This document shows positions 9,885-21,482 of a DNA stretch of 64,000 bases, one piece after another (position 1 is the stretch's first letter; each line of letters begins with the position of its first letter). This DNA comes from Callipepla californica brunnescens (lineage: Eukaryota > Chordata > Aves > Galliformes > Odontophoridae). The translations under genes were made by a program, and so were the position numbers. The notes under the pieces are model-generated. The model made no database searches. It saw only the letters and a list, made by a program, of their open reading frames with translations, and was not told where the DNA came from. The stretch spans positions 8,128,423 to 8,192,422 of the forward strand of contig JALIRH010000023.1 in assembly GCA_023055505.1 (NCBI GenBank). Direction: 5' to 3'.

Positions 9885-12800
9885 ATGTGTGACTGGTACA
9901 TATGTATTTCATTTAATTTATATTATTCAGTGTCAATAAAATCCTGAAGGCTTTTGCTGATTTGATCAGAATATGTTGAGTTTCTCCTATTTTACCTGCA
10001 TCTGTATGTAGTTTTACACAGTACTGTGCAGAATCAAAGTCTGTGATGTCACCTTTTGGGCCACAGTTGTCAATAGAGCATCTTTATTACACATGCTCTG
10101 GGGAAACTCCACTAACTTGCATCTCTGCTTGTGAATCAAATGACTGAATGCTGTTTATTGGTGAGTAAATGGACTGATAAAATTAAAGAAAATGGAAGAT
10201 GCTCTTTGTCTAACAGAGTTTTGCATCTGTGTTATTCCAGTTTATGGTAGAATGGGACATGAACTTCAGAAAATACAATAAAAATAATTCTTATAGTAAT
10301 ACGCTGTGGCTTCCACTATTCAGTCTTTCCTAAGCGATGGATAGAGACAACCATATCTCCTGTGGAGCATAAAATGTGTCTGAATAAACCTAGGTTATGG
10401 GTAAGGTTCAGCAGAAATCTGCCTCAAGGACCCTTTAAAAAGGGAAATAAATGCATCTGATCTCTTTCTTTTTTAAAACTGATATATAAGGGAGGTCTAA
10501 GGGAAGAATTTTAAAATAAAATGTTCCTTTTTGGATTTTATTTAGGCTATAAATTAAAATCCAGGCCTGTGTTACCCTCATGTTAGAAGACTCCTCTACA
10601 GACTGGAAAATTCGTAGCACTGTCATATGAAAAGTACCAGTGGTGCCTGATTATTTGACAGAAGGAATTATCTCTACTACACTGTTTAACACTTTATTTG
10701 CTTGCCCTTTTTTTGCTAAGTTATTTGAGTGCTTTAGAAACACTTCGGTGTAGCAATGAGCTTTGTTATGATTAACCACTTTCTGCCCCTTAAGTCTTGT
10801 GTCATGCTAACAGACTGCATCTCTGAAACTTCCCTACAGAAGAACCAGAGAAGCTGGAGTTTCTCATGTCTCCATGTGGGTTGAGAGTAAAAGAGAGGAA
10901 CAAAAAGGAAGGCAAGTAGCAGCTTTTGTCACATGATATGTTTTGGAAGGGTCATTTCTGATGACGAGTAGTTTGAAATGCACAAGGTGTTTGTATTGAT
11001 TCAAGTGTAAAACAGTGTATTTATTTATTTCCTCTGAATATTTCTCCAAAGAAAAATGAGAATAAGATGGAGAATTAAGTAAAGTTGTGTTGCAGTTCTA
11101 ACATTCAGGTAGTGAGACAGTCACAATTGTTCTATGTGTATTCAGCAGTGGCTTTTTCCAGTAAAACTGTCAGCTTTGTAACACAGTCATGATTTCAAAA
11201 TACAGCAATGCAACATTCTGGCTGAAATCAGAGATGAAGTGCATATTTTATGCCTAGATGTTTTTAAGCCTTAACAGAAAGCCCGATGTTGGTCTTTTTT
11301 TCAGAAGTCTGGAAACAAAACCACAGTAATGATGTCAGAAAGAAAAAAGAATGATGCCACAGGAAGAGACATTTTCTTTATGTCTCCTGGTGAAAAATGG
11401 AGTTCTTTCCAATAGTTGCTTTTCAATTCCACTACAGATTTCTGGTCTGATGATCCTAGCAGCCAGGATGGATCAATGCAGGAGTACACCTGGCATTATA
11501 ATATTTTTATTTTTATTATTACATTTCCACCACTTACAGGCGAATCAGTTATCATTTATATAAAGTCTCCATGTCTTACCCCTCACAGTAGTCTAATATA
11601 ACGATTATCAAAGATGCATGATCATTCTGTCTTCCTTCTCAGATGAGAATGACTAATTTTTCTACACATTTGGAATTATATAGTAAATTAATAATTATTA
11701 TTCTTAATTTTTTAGTAAAACACTTTGATGTAATGCTTTTCTTTTTGTCTGGATGTGATTTATTTAAAAGGATGCTTCACCCTTCAAAAAGCAAACAGTT
11801 GTTTGGGTGGTGAAATTGTCAGATCTATACAAAGTGTGTTGGTAGCCAGCCTCAAGGTTCTAGAGGTGAGATATCTACTTTCCTGAAGCAGTGAGCAGTG
11901 AATTTCTAGTTCATTCTCCAAGCAATCATTTTTAGATAACACAACGACCTCTCTGAAAGGTTCAGCCCTTGGGGCATGAGTGTCAGTGAGGCCAATTTCA
12001 CACAGCATTCATTTAGGCATTAATCTAGTATGTTAGCAGAGTCATTCTCCTCGTCAAATGGGGAGATTGCACAATGACAGTTTAAGGGCTGAACCAGAGA
12101 GACTGATACTATTTTTTAAATTCTCTGGAAGGATGACGTACTTCCAGACTTGCCATCTGGATCTTTGGAAACCTGTGTGGAAATACTTTGGCTGAAGTCT
12201 GTAAGTTCATTTCTAACCCTAATGAGGGAGGACATTTCAAGTCTCTATACAACACTGCTGCAGAGAGGTCACAAAGGACCTGTCTCTGTTCACAGGGTGA
12301 GAGACTGAGCGTGGTGCTAATGGAGTGAGTGTTAAAATAACAGGCTGTCCTTGTGCCTGCTGCTTAATGACTGATAATTTCCTCCTGTGTAGGACTTTCC
12401 AAATGAAGAGTGGGAGTGGCCCCCTGCCCTAATCACAGTGCCTGTGAGCAGGTTGTGATTGCCCTCCCCAGCCCCTACTTCAAGGGTTTGGAAATGAGCA
12501 GCACTCACAGTCACAGTGACTGGATCTCAGTACCAGACAGGATTATCATCATGTATTTTTCAAACCTCAAACATGTTCTTCCCTTTCAGAGATGTATGCT
12601 GTTTCATTAGCTTATACATCCATTTAAAGCTTTTAAACAACAGTTTTTTCCATCCTACTAAATCATTCTGAAATTTAATTGTTTCTTTGCTTGCCCAAAT
12701 ATGGAGTACTTCTTGTCTAGCTCCTACAGCACTGTAAGAGAGAGATGAGATTTTGAAAAGAAGCAGGAAAAAGAAAAGTTAAGTCATATGCAGCTAAAGT

Positions 12801-15800
12801 AGTTATGTGTTCTTGAATGAAAACATGGGAGAGCATAATATTGTTCATTTTGGTCTGAAGAAATGATTATCTGAGTACATTCAGAATGGAAGATTCCCCT
12901 CTCCAAGCTGCACAGACAAGGTCTTTAGTGTGTGAAGAGGGCCAGTCACATTGGCCTGCAAGTGTACTAATTTTGTACTGGGAGTGGAATGCACAGAGAA
13001 AAAAGACCTTCTGTTCAGGGGTATATGTGCAAAGCTAAAGTTAAATGAACACACAGTTCATGTGTGAAGTTAACAAGGGGTAACTGAAGAACTCATTTGA
13101 GTTGCTAAAGATTGTGGGACACCTGTTATCTAGGAGATGCGCATGGCATAACAGGAGAAAATTAAACACCTCAAAGACTCTGAGGCTAACACAAAGCAAT
13201 TGCATCTATCTGTCACTTACTCTGAAAAATTATCACAAATACTGATTATTGTTTGACCTTCATTGGTCTGTTTGATTAATCAATGGGGAAGCAACTGGTT
13301 AAAAAGGTAATGTCACATGTCATGGGAGCAGAAAATCTTTTATTTTCTTTATTTGGTTACAATAGGATATTCCTCTATGGGTGAGCTTCAGTAAGTTGCA
13401 ATTCTGCATTCATCTGTGTCTGAGAAGTATCAGAATATAGACACTGACTTTTTGAGAGAATGTGTTGCTTTTTGAGAGACTGGAAAAATGCAAACATTCT
13501 TCAGTGCAGAATGAGGTATCTGGATCAGAATGGAGATTAAATAATGTATTGTTCAAAAGAAGGCTATGGCTATCTCAACACTACAATTTGAACAATATTG
13601 AAGGATTTGGAAGAATGATGGTCAGCCCACAGTCCTTCTGCTGTGGCCTTGATATATTTCTGTCCCTGAGCTACAACTATAGATTACTGATGATGTTTCA
13701 ACTGTAATTTTTATAAACAAGTGCACAAAACATAGATACCAGAAAACGTGTCATGATGTCATGGCAATGTGGCCGGCATGTAAAAAAAAGAAATTTTCGG
13801 CACGCACACTGAGTTGTGTAACAAGGACTGTGGGATTCAGTATGTTTTTCACTTAAAAACTCCTATAAAACGAAATAAGAAAGTGGAATATCATCAAACA
13901 CTTGGGCGGTCTAGGAACGTCTGAAACATTCTGTAAAGCTCATATGGCTTGATTGTAAATGCAGAAGATGCTTACCTGAAACTGTTAGGTTAAGTACTCT
14001 TGACCAGCATGATCTCTTTCCTGCACCTTCTCTTTGAGGTCCACCCTTGCAGTGTCTCTGGGCAGACACAAGCAGGTTTGTTGAACTTTCAGAACTCCTG
14101 GAATTGAGATTGAATACTTGGGTCATTCCTAAAACTGGTTAGGTGAAATAATTGGGGTTTTGGAGGAGACAGTGAGGCCAAATGTGTCTTCTGCAACTTA
14201 GAACAGAGCCTCGTGGAAAGGTGTTCCATTTGAGAGATGAGCTTTTGTTACTTATCTGATTAAAATGCTGAAATTCCCAGAGATCCGATCTCGAGTCCTA
14301 GTCTGATATTCCCAGAAGCATGCTTGTGGTAACTCTGATTTTAAGTAAGCCTGAGAGTTTTGTGAATGAAAGATACGTTAAGAGCAGTGAAGTTGTTCAT
14401 GCATATATATCCCCTTTCTCTAGAAATCTTTATAGCTCTATTCCTACTGCTGTACATACAACGTTGCTAAGTAATAGGTGGAACAGTTTTCGTCCAGAAT
14501 ATATTTTGTATTTTGTACTAACCAGGGCACAATTCCACAGTGGTGGCAAGAAGGGTACAGCATCTGGAAGAGGCCATAGTGAGAAAGTTTGAGCTGACTG
14601 ACATCTTTTTAAATGAAATTAATGCTTATTAAAGCAGATTGAAAAAGTCATGAAATAATTGATATAACCAATATAAATAACATTGATGAAGCTTTTTGCT
14701 TCCGTGAAAAAAAGAAGCTCAAATTCTGTGGCAAGTATATGCTTTACATTTAATACTCTGAAAGTAGACAATTGATATTTTCCAAATACAGATGGTCAAG
14801 TGCACAAAGAGCAAAGTTTAGTCAAAGTTCATCCTCAGGTCATACACTTAGAGAAGCCATCAATCTGGAAAACCTCTCAGTAACCTCCACATACTTCCAG
14901 ACAAGATCTGGGGTCCTTTGTGTCCCGATTAGAGCATGCAACAGTTAATTTGTTTTAAATAGGAAATTAAACAGTCATGTAAAATGTTATATGAGGGTCA
15001 TAAAGTGGTTCTTGAGGAGCATCGGTGAGGTCTGTTTGGGATTCTGACTCTGCATCTTGCTGCAGCAAAGGGAAAGAAGAGCAGAATAACCAAAGAAAAT
15101 AATTGCAACCTCAATGATAAATCACAAGAGAAAAAGTCTTGAGAAAATGCTAAATTGACAGACTATAATATACAAATCTTCAAATGGTTTAATTCTTGGA
15201 AACACTGTCCCTCTGTCAAGAGGCTCTGAAGAACTTGTGTGCCTCTGGCAGTGCAAAAAGTACAGCTGGGTCAGGCTGCTGGCAGAAAATAGTGAAAGAG
15301 CTCCTCAATACCAAACACATTAAAAAACAGAACTTGTTAGAAGGTGGTGGAAGGTCTCCTCTCCACTATAACCAGGAGCATGGTGATAGCAGATGTGAGG
15401 CAGATGAGAGGACTGTCACAGTAAAATAAAGACAAGGACTGATAGTGTTTTAGTGTAGGTTTACATTTGTAAGCTACAAGCAGATATCAAGATGAAACAA
15501 ATATAAATCAAATGCTGGTAATAAGTGACAAACAAACCTCTGGAAATCTGTTGATTTGATTTACTCATAACTTTTGACTATTGCTCAAATCTCTCTTATG
15601 TACAGCCTGGGCTTTCTTTTTCTCTTAACAGTAACATGCAGTTGGATTCCTCTGAAAAGGGGTTCTTCCTTTTTTCTAGAAGTATTGTCCTTCTCATGGG
15701 TGATGCAAACATCAAGAAGAGCAGCTTAAATTAAGTTTAAAATTAACATAGTTTGTCCTTTTATATAACAGAAATTTACAGAGGGATTGTCTTGGTGCTC

Positions 15801-18670
15801 AGGAAGACCAAACTGGTGTGCCCATTTTCTGAGGACATGAATCTTGTTCTAGTGCACAGCTGACTAGAAGAAAGCACAGAAAGTAACACTTCATTCTTTT
15901 AAACTATGGATGTCGGTGAGTTATTTAACCTAAAGAAACAGTTCTTCTATGTTAAACAAGAGTCATAGAATTTTATTATTTACTGTTAATTTGCAGTGAC
16001 ATACAAGTAATTTGAGTCTCTAAGTAGAAATAAAAGGGTCTGCATGTTATTCCCAAGGTTATAGCTTCAATGAGGAATTTCAAGATGAAAATTATAGCCT
16101 TGTAATGCACAGCAGGTGAGACTTTATACACTAAGAGCCTTAAGTGAGCCATTTGTGATGATTATACCTTCTCCAAACACATAGAATTCCAGAAAAGTAG
16201 TTTTCATACCCACAAAATGTATATTTTTCTTCCACCTAGTTTTCCCATTTTCTCCTTGATGGGGAAAATGTGTGTTCAACCAAGAAGAAATCAGAAAGGC
16301 TATTAAATTTAAACTTGGTCATAAAAGAAGAGTAAAAAAGTTGGAATATTGTAGCTTTTAGTCTGACTTGGATAAAATCTCAGCATCTTGTCACCAGTGC
16401 CATTACCCTCTGGCACCAGTATTGTATGACATATCAGAAAATAATCATATAATTCTGATCTAAGACAATGCTGTGATTACACTGACTATACAGAAAGATT
16501 GTCAAGCAATCACAGAGTATCATATTTTTCACATATTATCGTATTTATCTGTTGGATCTTCAACCCAGGATGCCAGATACAGACTATTGTAAATGTTACA
16601 GCTGGCAAAAGAAAACGCAATGAAGCAATAAAGAACAAAACAACAAGCCTTGCAAAATCCCACTATGAGAACAAGAGTAGCTTCCTGTTGGAATCAATGC
16701 TTGCTTTTCTGTTAATTTTAACAAATGTATGTTCACTGAATATATATTATCCCAAAGACTGATTGAATAACTTAAGAAAAAAAAAGGGTAGGTGGTTTTA
16801 GAAAACATAATCTATGTCACTGTGCTCTTTCCTTGATAGAAGGACAAATTCCTGTGTGTATGTATATTTATCTCTACTTAACAGAAAGCTGAAGTAAAAC
16901 AGAAACAGAGATATCTAATTAGCATGTATCAGCTGTTGTTTCTTAAATGCTACACACAAACGATTTTGAGAGATCTAACTTTTGTAGAGAAATTTGGTAT
17001 TCAAATTAATGAATTGTCTGCTGTATATTCAATACATTACATTTGTTGAAGATACAATTCTATATGTCTTTGTACTTTCGTGTATGTCTATGTATTCAAA
17101 TTAGAAATTGCCTGGTATGCAGTAGCATGATGTGCAAACATCAAACACTCACACCACCTTATTCTGCTCTTGAAGAGGAGGATTAACAATAACCAGTGAT
17201 GTTCTCAACATACCATTTCATAACTGAACATTCGACTTCCCATTCTGATTAAGGACAGAACTCATTCATATCTGTAATTCCTTGCTTGTATATATACAAA
17301 TGAAAAAATAAAACTCAATATATTATATATTAATCAGTATCTACTATTAAAAGGTTCCACTGGACACCGTGTGTATAAGCATACTTATGTATCTAAGTCC
17401 ATGAATTCAATTCTGGATTGAACTTACTGAAAATAGATTGTCCAAAGTTCTCTTCATCAGTTCCTCTCTCTTTTTCAGTAACTTGTTACTTAACAGGTCC
17501 CCAAGACAGAGAATAATAAATAAAAGTATATTTTAAAGGGAAAAATATTAATAAGAGGTTTAGATAAGCAAATTACTTAAAAGAATTAAAATTACTGAAA
17601 AGAATTTCTATAACATATTTTTCACTGTTATCCTAACACGGCAGCTATTTCCAACTGAAATTTAATTTTATTTTCCACAGCACAAATAGGATTTTATTTT
17701 TGAACTTTACTGGTTAGAATCATGTACAAGGTTCAGGAAAATACATTCATTTATAGAAATTTATAGCCGAGAAGGCCAAGGTCAATACTGGCCACAAAAT
17801 GTTAACTCAGATGCCAATCATTTCGAACAATGTGTGGTTTCCATCAGGGCTTGCAGTATGTAATTTACTGAATATTTCAGACTATCCTTTGGCATCTTAA
17901 TTTCTCCAGCACTTCTCCCATGTCAGAGGCAGAAGAGTAGTAGTTCAGTTATTTATATTTCCAGAGTGAATTAACAAAAGCATCTTTCATGGTTTTCTTC
18001 GGTATTTCATACCATAGATATGTCTGATTGAAAAAGATTTATATTGAATCACCATTGAAAATAATATTAGGATAATTTATGGAAAAAGAATTCACATAAT
18101 GACTGCATTTGGTAAAGCTGAAAACTTCGTTGATTTTATAAGTTTGATATTCCCAAGGCCTTAGGATGAACTCGCTGCTCTTCTGATGACACCCAATCTA
18201 TTACGCAAGAAATATCCCACAAAATGTTTCTGGCATTCTTCCTGTATTCGCCTAAGGAATGGTGTGTTATAGAAAACAAACAAGTGAGAAGTTCAGAGCA
18301 GAGAGTTATTATGTGTAATCTGTTATTTTTGTGTGAATGATGTTTTTCTTTCTTTAAACCTCCAGTGAAGTCTGAGGCTGGATGGCATTGAGTGCTGGGC
18401 ACCTAACAGGGCTGCTAACTGCACACACTTCTGTTTTCCACAGTAAGCACCTGGAAATTTCAAAGCTTACAGTACTTGTCAGAATCTGCCCCTATGCAAA
18501 CATGTTTCTAGATGTAAATGTTTTATGGAAATAAATGCAAGGCAACACAAGGCAATCAAGCAGACATCTCAGGAGACAGGTCTCCTGCAAGGATCTCAAA
18601 AGTTTTTATCAGCCTAGAGAAATCTGCAAATTATGGCTTTATTCTAAGCAAGAAATACTACAACAGGCGG

Positions 18671-18698
18671 AAAAAAAAAAAAAAAAAAAAAAAAAAAA
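18671..18698. repeat. Poly-A homopolymer (A28)
   Basis: Uninterrupted run of 28 A residues after 'caggcgg'. No AATAAA or ATTAAA lies in the 35 bases upstream and no flanking duplication is visible, so a processed pseudogene tail is not supported. Confidence 0.95.
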
Positions 18699-19222
18699 GA
18701 CAGCTAAAAGCTACATCAGTTAATGTACTTAATTAGTGGCTGTGAAAGGGCAACCTAAGCATGTTAGACCAGACTAATTCTGGAGATATGGAGAAACCAA
18801 CAACCTACAAATAATTAGCCAGACATGAGTGACCTGCTCTGTCTCTGACTTTCTGCATTTTCTTGTATGAGCCCAGAATAGAGCAGATAAATTTATTTCA
18901 CTGAGTTACTGTGCACCTGGCCTCACAGCATGCTGCTTTTGACTATTTAATGCATGCAATCATCTCCTATACAGTCAAAGGAAGGCACAAAGAAGTAGTA
19001 GAAATGCTTGTATCAAAGTAGCTTGACATCTCCTCTGGAATTTGTAGGAAATGAAAACAGCTCCCTGTTGTTGAGAATGAAAGACCATTGTTCTGCAAGA
19101 GCAAGAACCATTAAGCTAATTACACATTTGCGTTGATTTGGTGAAAACTGACCGAAGTTAAATTAATACAAGCCAGATATAAACCAATTTAGATGAATTC
19201 ACACAGGGGCTTTCACCAGTTT

Positions 19223-19241
19223 AATTGATTTAAAATCAATT
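19223..19241. repeat. Palindrome with ATTGAT/ATCAAT cores
   Basis: Left arm 'aattgattt' (19223-19231), one central A, right arm 'aaatcaatt' (19233-19241), a perfect inverted repeat. Each arm holds the core recognised by ONECUT/CUT-homeodomain proteins (ATTGAT/ATCAAT), which is family knowledge. That the site is bound is only inference. Confidence 0.8.
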
Positions 19242-19843
19242 TCTTGCACAAACAAAGTCATATATCCTTTTTCTTTAAAGACTGAAAATTAAGTAATCAT
19301 TTCAACTTGAGTTATGATAACTCTGCATTAAAAATGTAGATGTATTGCTATGCAGGCATGACTCTCCTAATAATTACCACAGTGTATAATATTCTAGAAA
19401 GAGATCTCAAATTCAAACTTCTCAGGCAGGACTGGAATAAGGCATTACTCTTAAATGAAGGTGAAACTGTAATTTACTGCTAAGCTTGTTTTGTGCTGCT
19501 TATCAAGGAAAAAAAAAAAAGAAAAGTTATGTTAAATTTTAAATCCCATATTAATATGGCATAAGAGTGAAATGATGTCACATTTATTTCTGACTAGAAT
19601 TCTACAAAGAAATTTCCCTACCATGTGTTTCACTGTCATACTTACACCTAGGTATCTACTAGAATGCTGTCCCTCTAGGTCGTTTATCATTCACATTTTG
19701 GACACTCATTTCTCAGTTGGCTTTCAAATCGGCCTGAAGGTGTGAACTGGGCAGTCTCAACATCAGGATCAGCTCTGTGTACTTCAAGGTATCAAGAAAC
19801 CTTCAGGCATTTCTGAAGGACTAAGCTTTGTATGTCTCAGAAT

Positions 19844-19935
19844 AATAGAATTCTAGAATCAATAAGGTTGGAAAAGAACCCTAAGGTCATTTAAAAAACC
19901 ATCAGTATAACATAAATTCTCCCAACATGTCTCAC
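19844..19935 (-). mobile_element. CR1 LINE, 3'-end fragment
   Basis: The plus strand reads 'aatagaattctagaatcaat', then 'aaggttggaaaagaaccc', then 'taaggtcatttaaaaaacc' and a degenerate continuation. This fits the reverse complement of a CR1 subfamily whose terminus reads '..gggtcttttccaacctt..attctatg'. Its 5' end is uncertain. Confidence 0.75.
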
Positions 19936-20599
19936 CCTTCATCAACTTTCTGCTGGTGGGGAACCAGGTACAGTCTGTTGTGTGCACATTCATTACTGCT
20001 CTTCAAAACCGTAGTCTGGAGAAGTTGCAGGGAAAGGGGAACACACCAAGCTCCTAAAATACATGCCAGAAGTTGCATGTTCTGTCAAAATATGAGGAAT
20101 AGAGATGTCAGTGTCAAAGAGACAGGGTGGCAGTGGCCCTGGCTCTGCAGCATAGCACAGAAAATAAGAAAGGGACATTTCTGAGCTGTAAACACTGTGT
20201 CTGTATACAGATAGGCAAGTTCTTGAGCATGCACAGATGAAATAGAAGCACTGGGAGTGTGTGTAAAAAAGTGAGAGTGCAGACTTAGCAATGTACACGT
20301 GCTCTTGCAGGAAAGATAGAGTCTGCACAAACCAATATCTACCTACTGGTGAAAAATATTTGACACATATTACATCTGCTTAGACAAGCCTGGTTTCCTC
20401 TATTTAATAGTGTAAAAAGTTGCTTCTGTCAAAAAATACTTAGAAATCTGTATTTTTCTTCATAGTTTTTGAATGATTTCTTGATGAAATGTATTGTACT
20501 GTATCTAGTAAGACAAAATCCACTATTTTCACCTCATCAGAATTGTGTGCAGGCTGAAGTCATCATCATATTGTATTTCAGTGGTGATTTTATCACTCT

Positions 20600-20833
20600 C
20601 CACAACTCCCTAAAGAAGCTGTGGTGAGATGGGAGTTGACCTCTTCTCCTGCATAACGAGTGATAGAATGAAAGAGAAAAGCATCCTAGAGGTCTTTTCT
20701 AACCTTGATTATTCTAAGTTGTGCCAGGATGGGATAAGACTGGACATTATAAATGAGCTGACCAGGGAGGTTATTGGGTCATTTTCCCTGGAGGTGTTCA
20801 AGAAACATGTAGAAGCTGTACTAAGGAACATGG
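20600..20833 (+). mobile_element. Older CR1 copy, left part (interrupted)
   Basis: Starts 'cacaactccctaaagaagct', then 'gagatgggagttgacctctt', 'aacgagtgatag', and after an extra segment (20681-20717) 'gttgtgccagg', 'ctgaccagggaggttattg' and 'ccctggaggtgttcaagaa', ending 'actaaggaacatgg'. This is the CR1 region between the ORF2 C-terminus and the 3' end, in sense order, with some internal loss. Similarity to this copy stops at about 20833 and resumes at 21395 with the expected next words, so the two parts were once contiguous. Confidence 0.85.
20681..20717 (+). mobile_element. Possible minimal CR1 3' end inside the older CR1
   Basis: The segment reads 'tagaggtcttttctaacctt' followed by 'gattattcta', which is the extreme CR1 3' terminus. 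It lies where the surrounding CR1 should read directly from 'gatagaa..' to 'gttgtgcc'. It looks like a CR1 insertion truncated to about 35 bases. Gene conversion or template switching within a CR1 is an alternative. Confidence 0.5.
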
Positions 20834-21394
20834 TGATCTCCTGTGAGTCCCCATCTGGGGTACTGCATCCAGGCCTGGGACCCCCAGCACAAGAACAACA
20901 CAGAGCTCCTGGAATGGGTCCAGAGGATGGCCACTAAGATGGTCAGAGGGCTGGAGCACCTCTCCTACGAGGAAAAGTTGATGGAACTGGGCTTGTTTAG
21001 CTTGGAGAAGGGAGACCTCATAGTGGCCCTCATTGTGGTCTTCCAGTGCTTGAAGGGAGCATATAAACAGGAGGGGGAATGACTGTTTACATGCATTGAT
21101 AGTGATAAGACAAGGAGGAATGCTTTTAAACTGAGACAGGAGAGGTTTAGGTTAGAGATTAGGAGGCAGCTTTTTACTCAGAGTGTGGTGATGCGCTGGA
21201 ACAGGCTGCCCACAGAGGTTGTGGATGCCCCATCATGGAGTCATTAAAGGCAAGACTGGATGTGGCTCTGGGCAGCCTGCTCCAGTGGTTGGTGACCCTG
21301 CCCATGGCAGGAGGGTTGAAACAAGATGACCTTTGAGGTCCTTTTCAATCCAGGCCATTCTATGATTCCATGATTCCGTGATTCCATGATTCTA
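20834..21394 (+). mobile_element. Younger CR1 copy inserted in the older CR1
   Basis: A 5'-truncated CR1 of about 560 bases with an intact 3' end. It begins in the ORF2 C-terminal coding region ('ccatctggggtactgcatcc'), passes the stop at 21080-21082 and continues through 'gaacaggctgcccacagagg', 'gtggctctgggcagcctgc' and 'gatgacctttgaggtcc'. It ends in the octamer tail at 21357-21394: ATTCTATG, ATTCCATG, ATTCCGTG, ATTCCATG, ATTCTA. No target-site duplication is obvious, as is usual for CR1. It is younger than its host because it splits a colinear older copy. Confidence 0.93.
20843..21082 (+). pseudogene. CR1 ORF2 C-terminal fragment (remnant)
   Basis: One open frame of about 79 codons carries the CR1 ORF2 tail. 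Readable blocks are PHLGYCIQAW, PQHKNNTELLEWVQR, ATKMVRGLEHLSYEEKL and ELGLFSLEKGDL, ending at a stop near the usual end of ORF2. The reverse-transcriptase and endonuclease parts are absent, so it has no function of its own. It lies wholly inside the younger CR1 of the nest. Confidence 0.88.
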
Positions 21395-21482
21395 GGTTTA
21401 GTGGGGAAATATTGGTGATAGGTGGATGGTTGAACTGGATGGTGTAGGAAGACTTTCAGTTTTGGTGATTCTATGATTCTAC
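21395..21482 (+). mobile_element. Older CR1 copy, right part (3' end)
   Basis: Directly after the younger copy's tail the sequence reads 'ggtttagtggggaaatattg', then 'gtggatggttgaactggatg', then 'tttggtgattctatgattct'. In intact CR1s '..ggacatggtttagtggg' is continuous. Here 'aaggaacatgg' is at 20833 and 'ggtttagtgg' at 21395, so this is the displaced 3' end of the same older copy. Confidence 0.88.

Larger units (their letters stand above)
9885..19843. other. About 10 kb without a recognisable transposon or gene
   Basis: AT-rich, single-copy-looking DNA. Scattered open frames below 100 codons have no motifs. Within it I note an A28 run at 18671-18698 and a near-palindrome at 19223-19241. Several blocks look rich in homeodomain-type cores (TAAT/ATTA, ATTGAT), for example about 14600-14700 and 19100-19260, but no conservation can be judged from one sequence. 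Confidence 0.5.

Noticed and set aside
17716..17760. 'tagaatcatgtacaaggttc' as a CR1 antisense end
   Set aside because: Only the first ten bases fit the CR1 tail. The expected 'gg(t)ttgg..ggaagg' phrase does not follow.
18671..18698. A28 run as the tail of a processed pseudogene
   Set aside because: No polyadenylation signal upstream, no coding similarity and no target-site duplication.
19993..20328. 111-codon minus-strand open frame beside a CR1 end
   Set aside because: No recognisable domains. It overlaps other frames on both strands. Composition (H, C, S, L rich) suits translated non-coding DNA.
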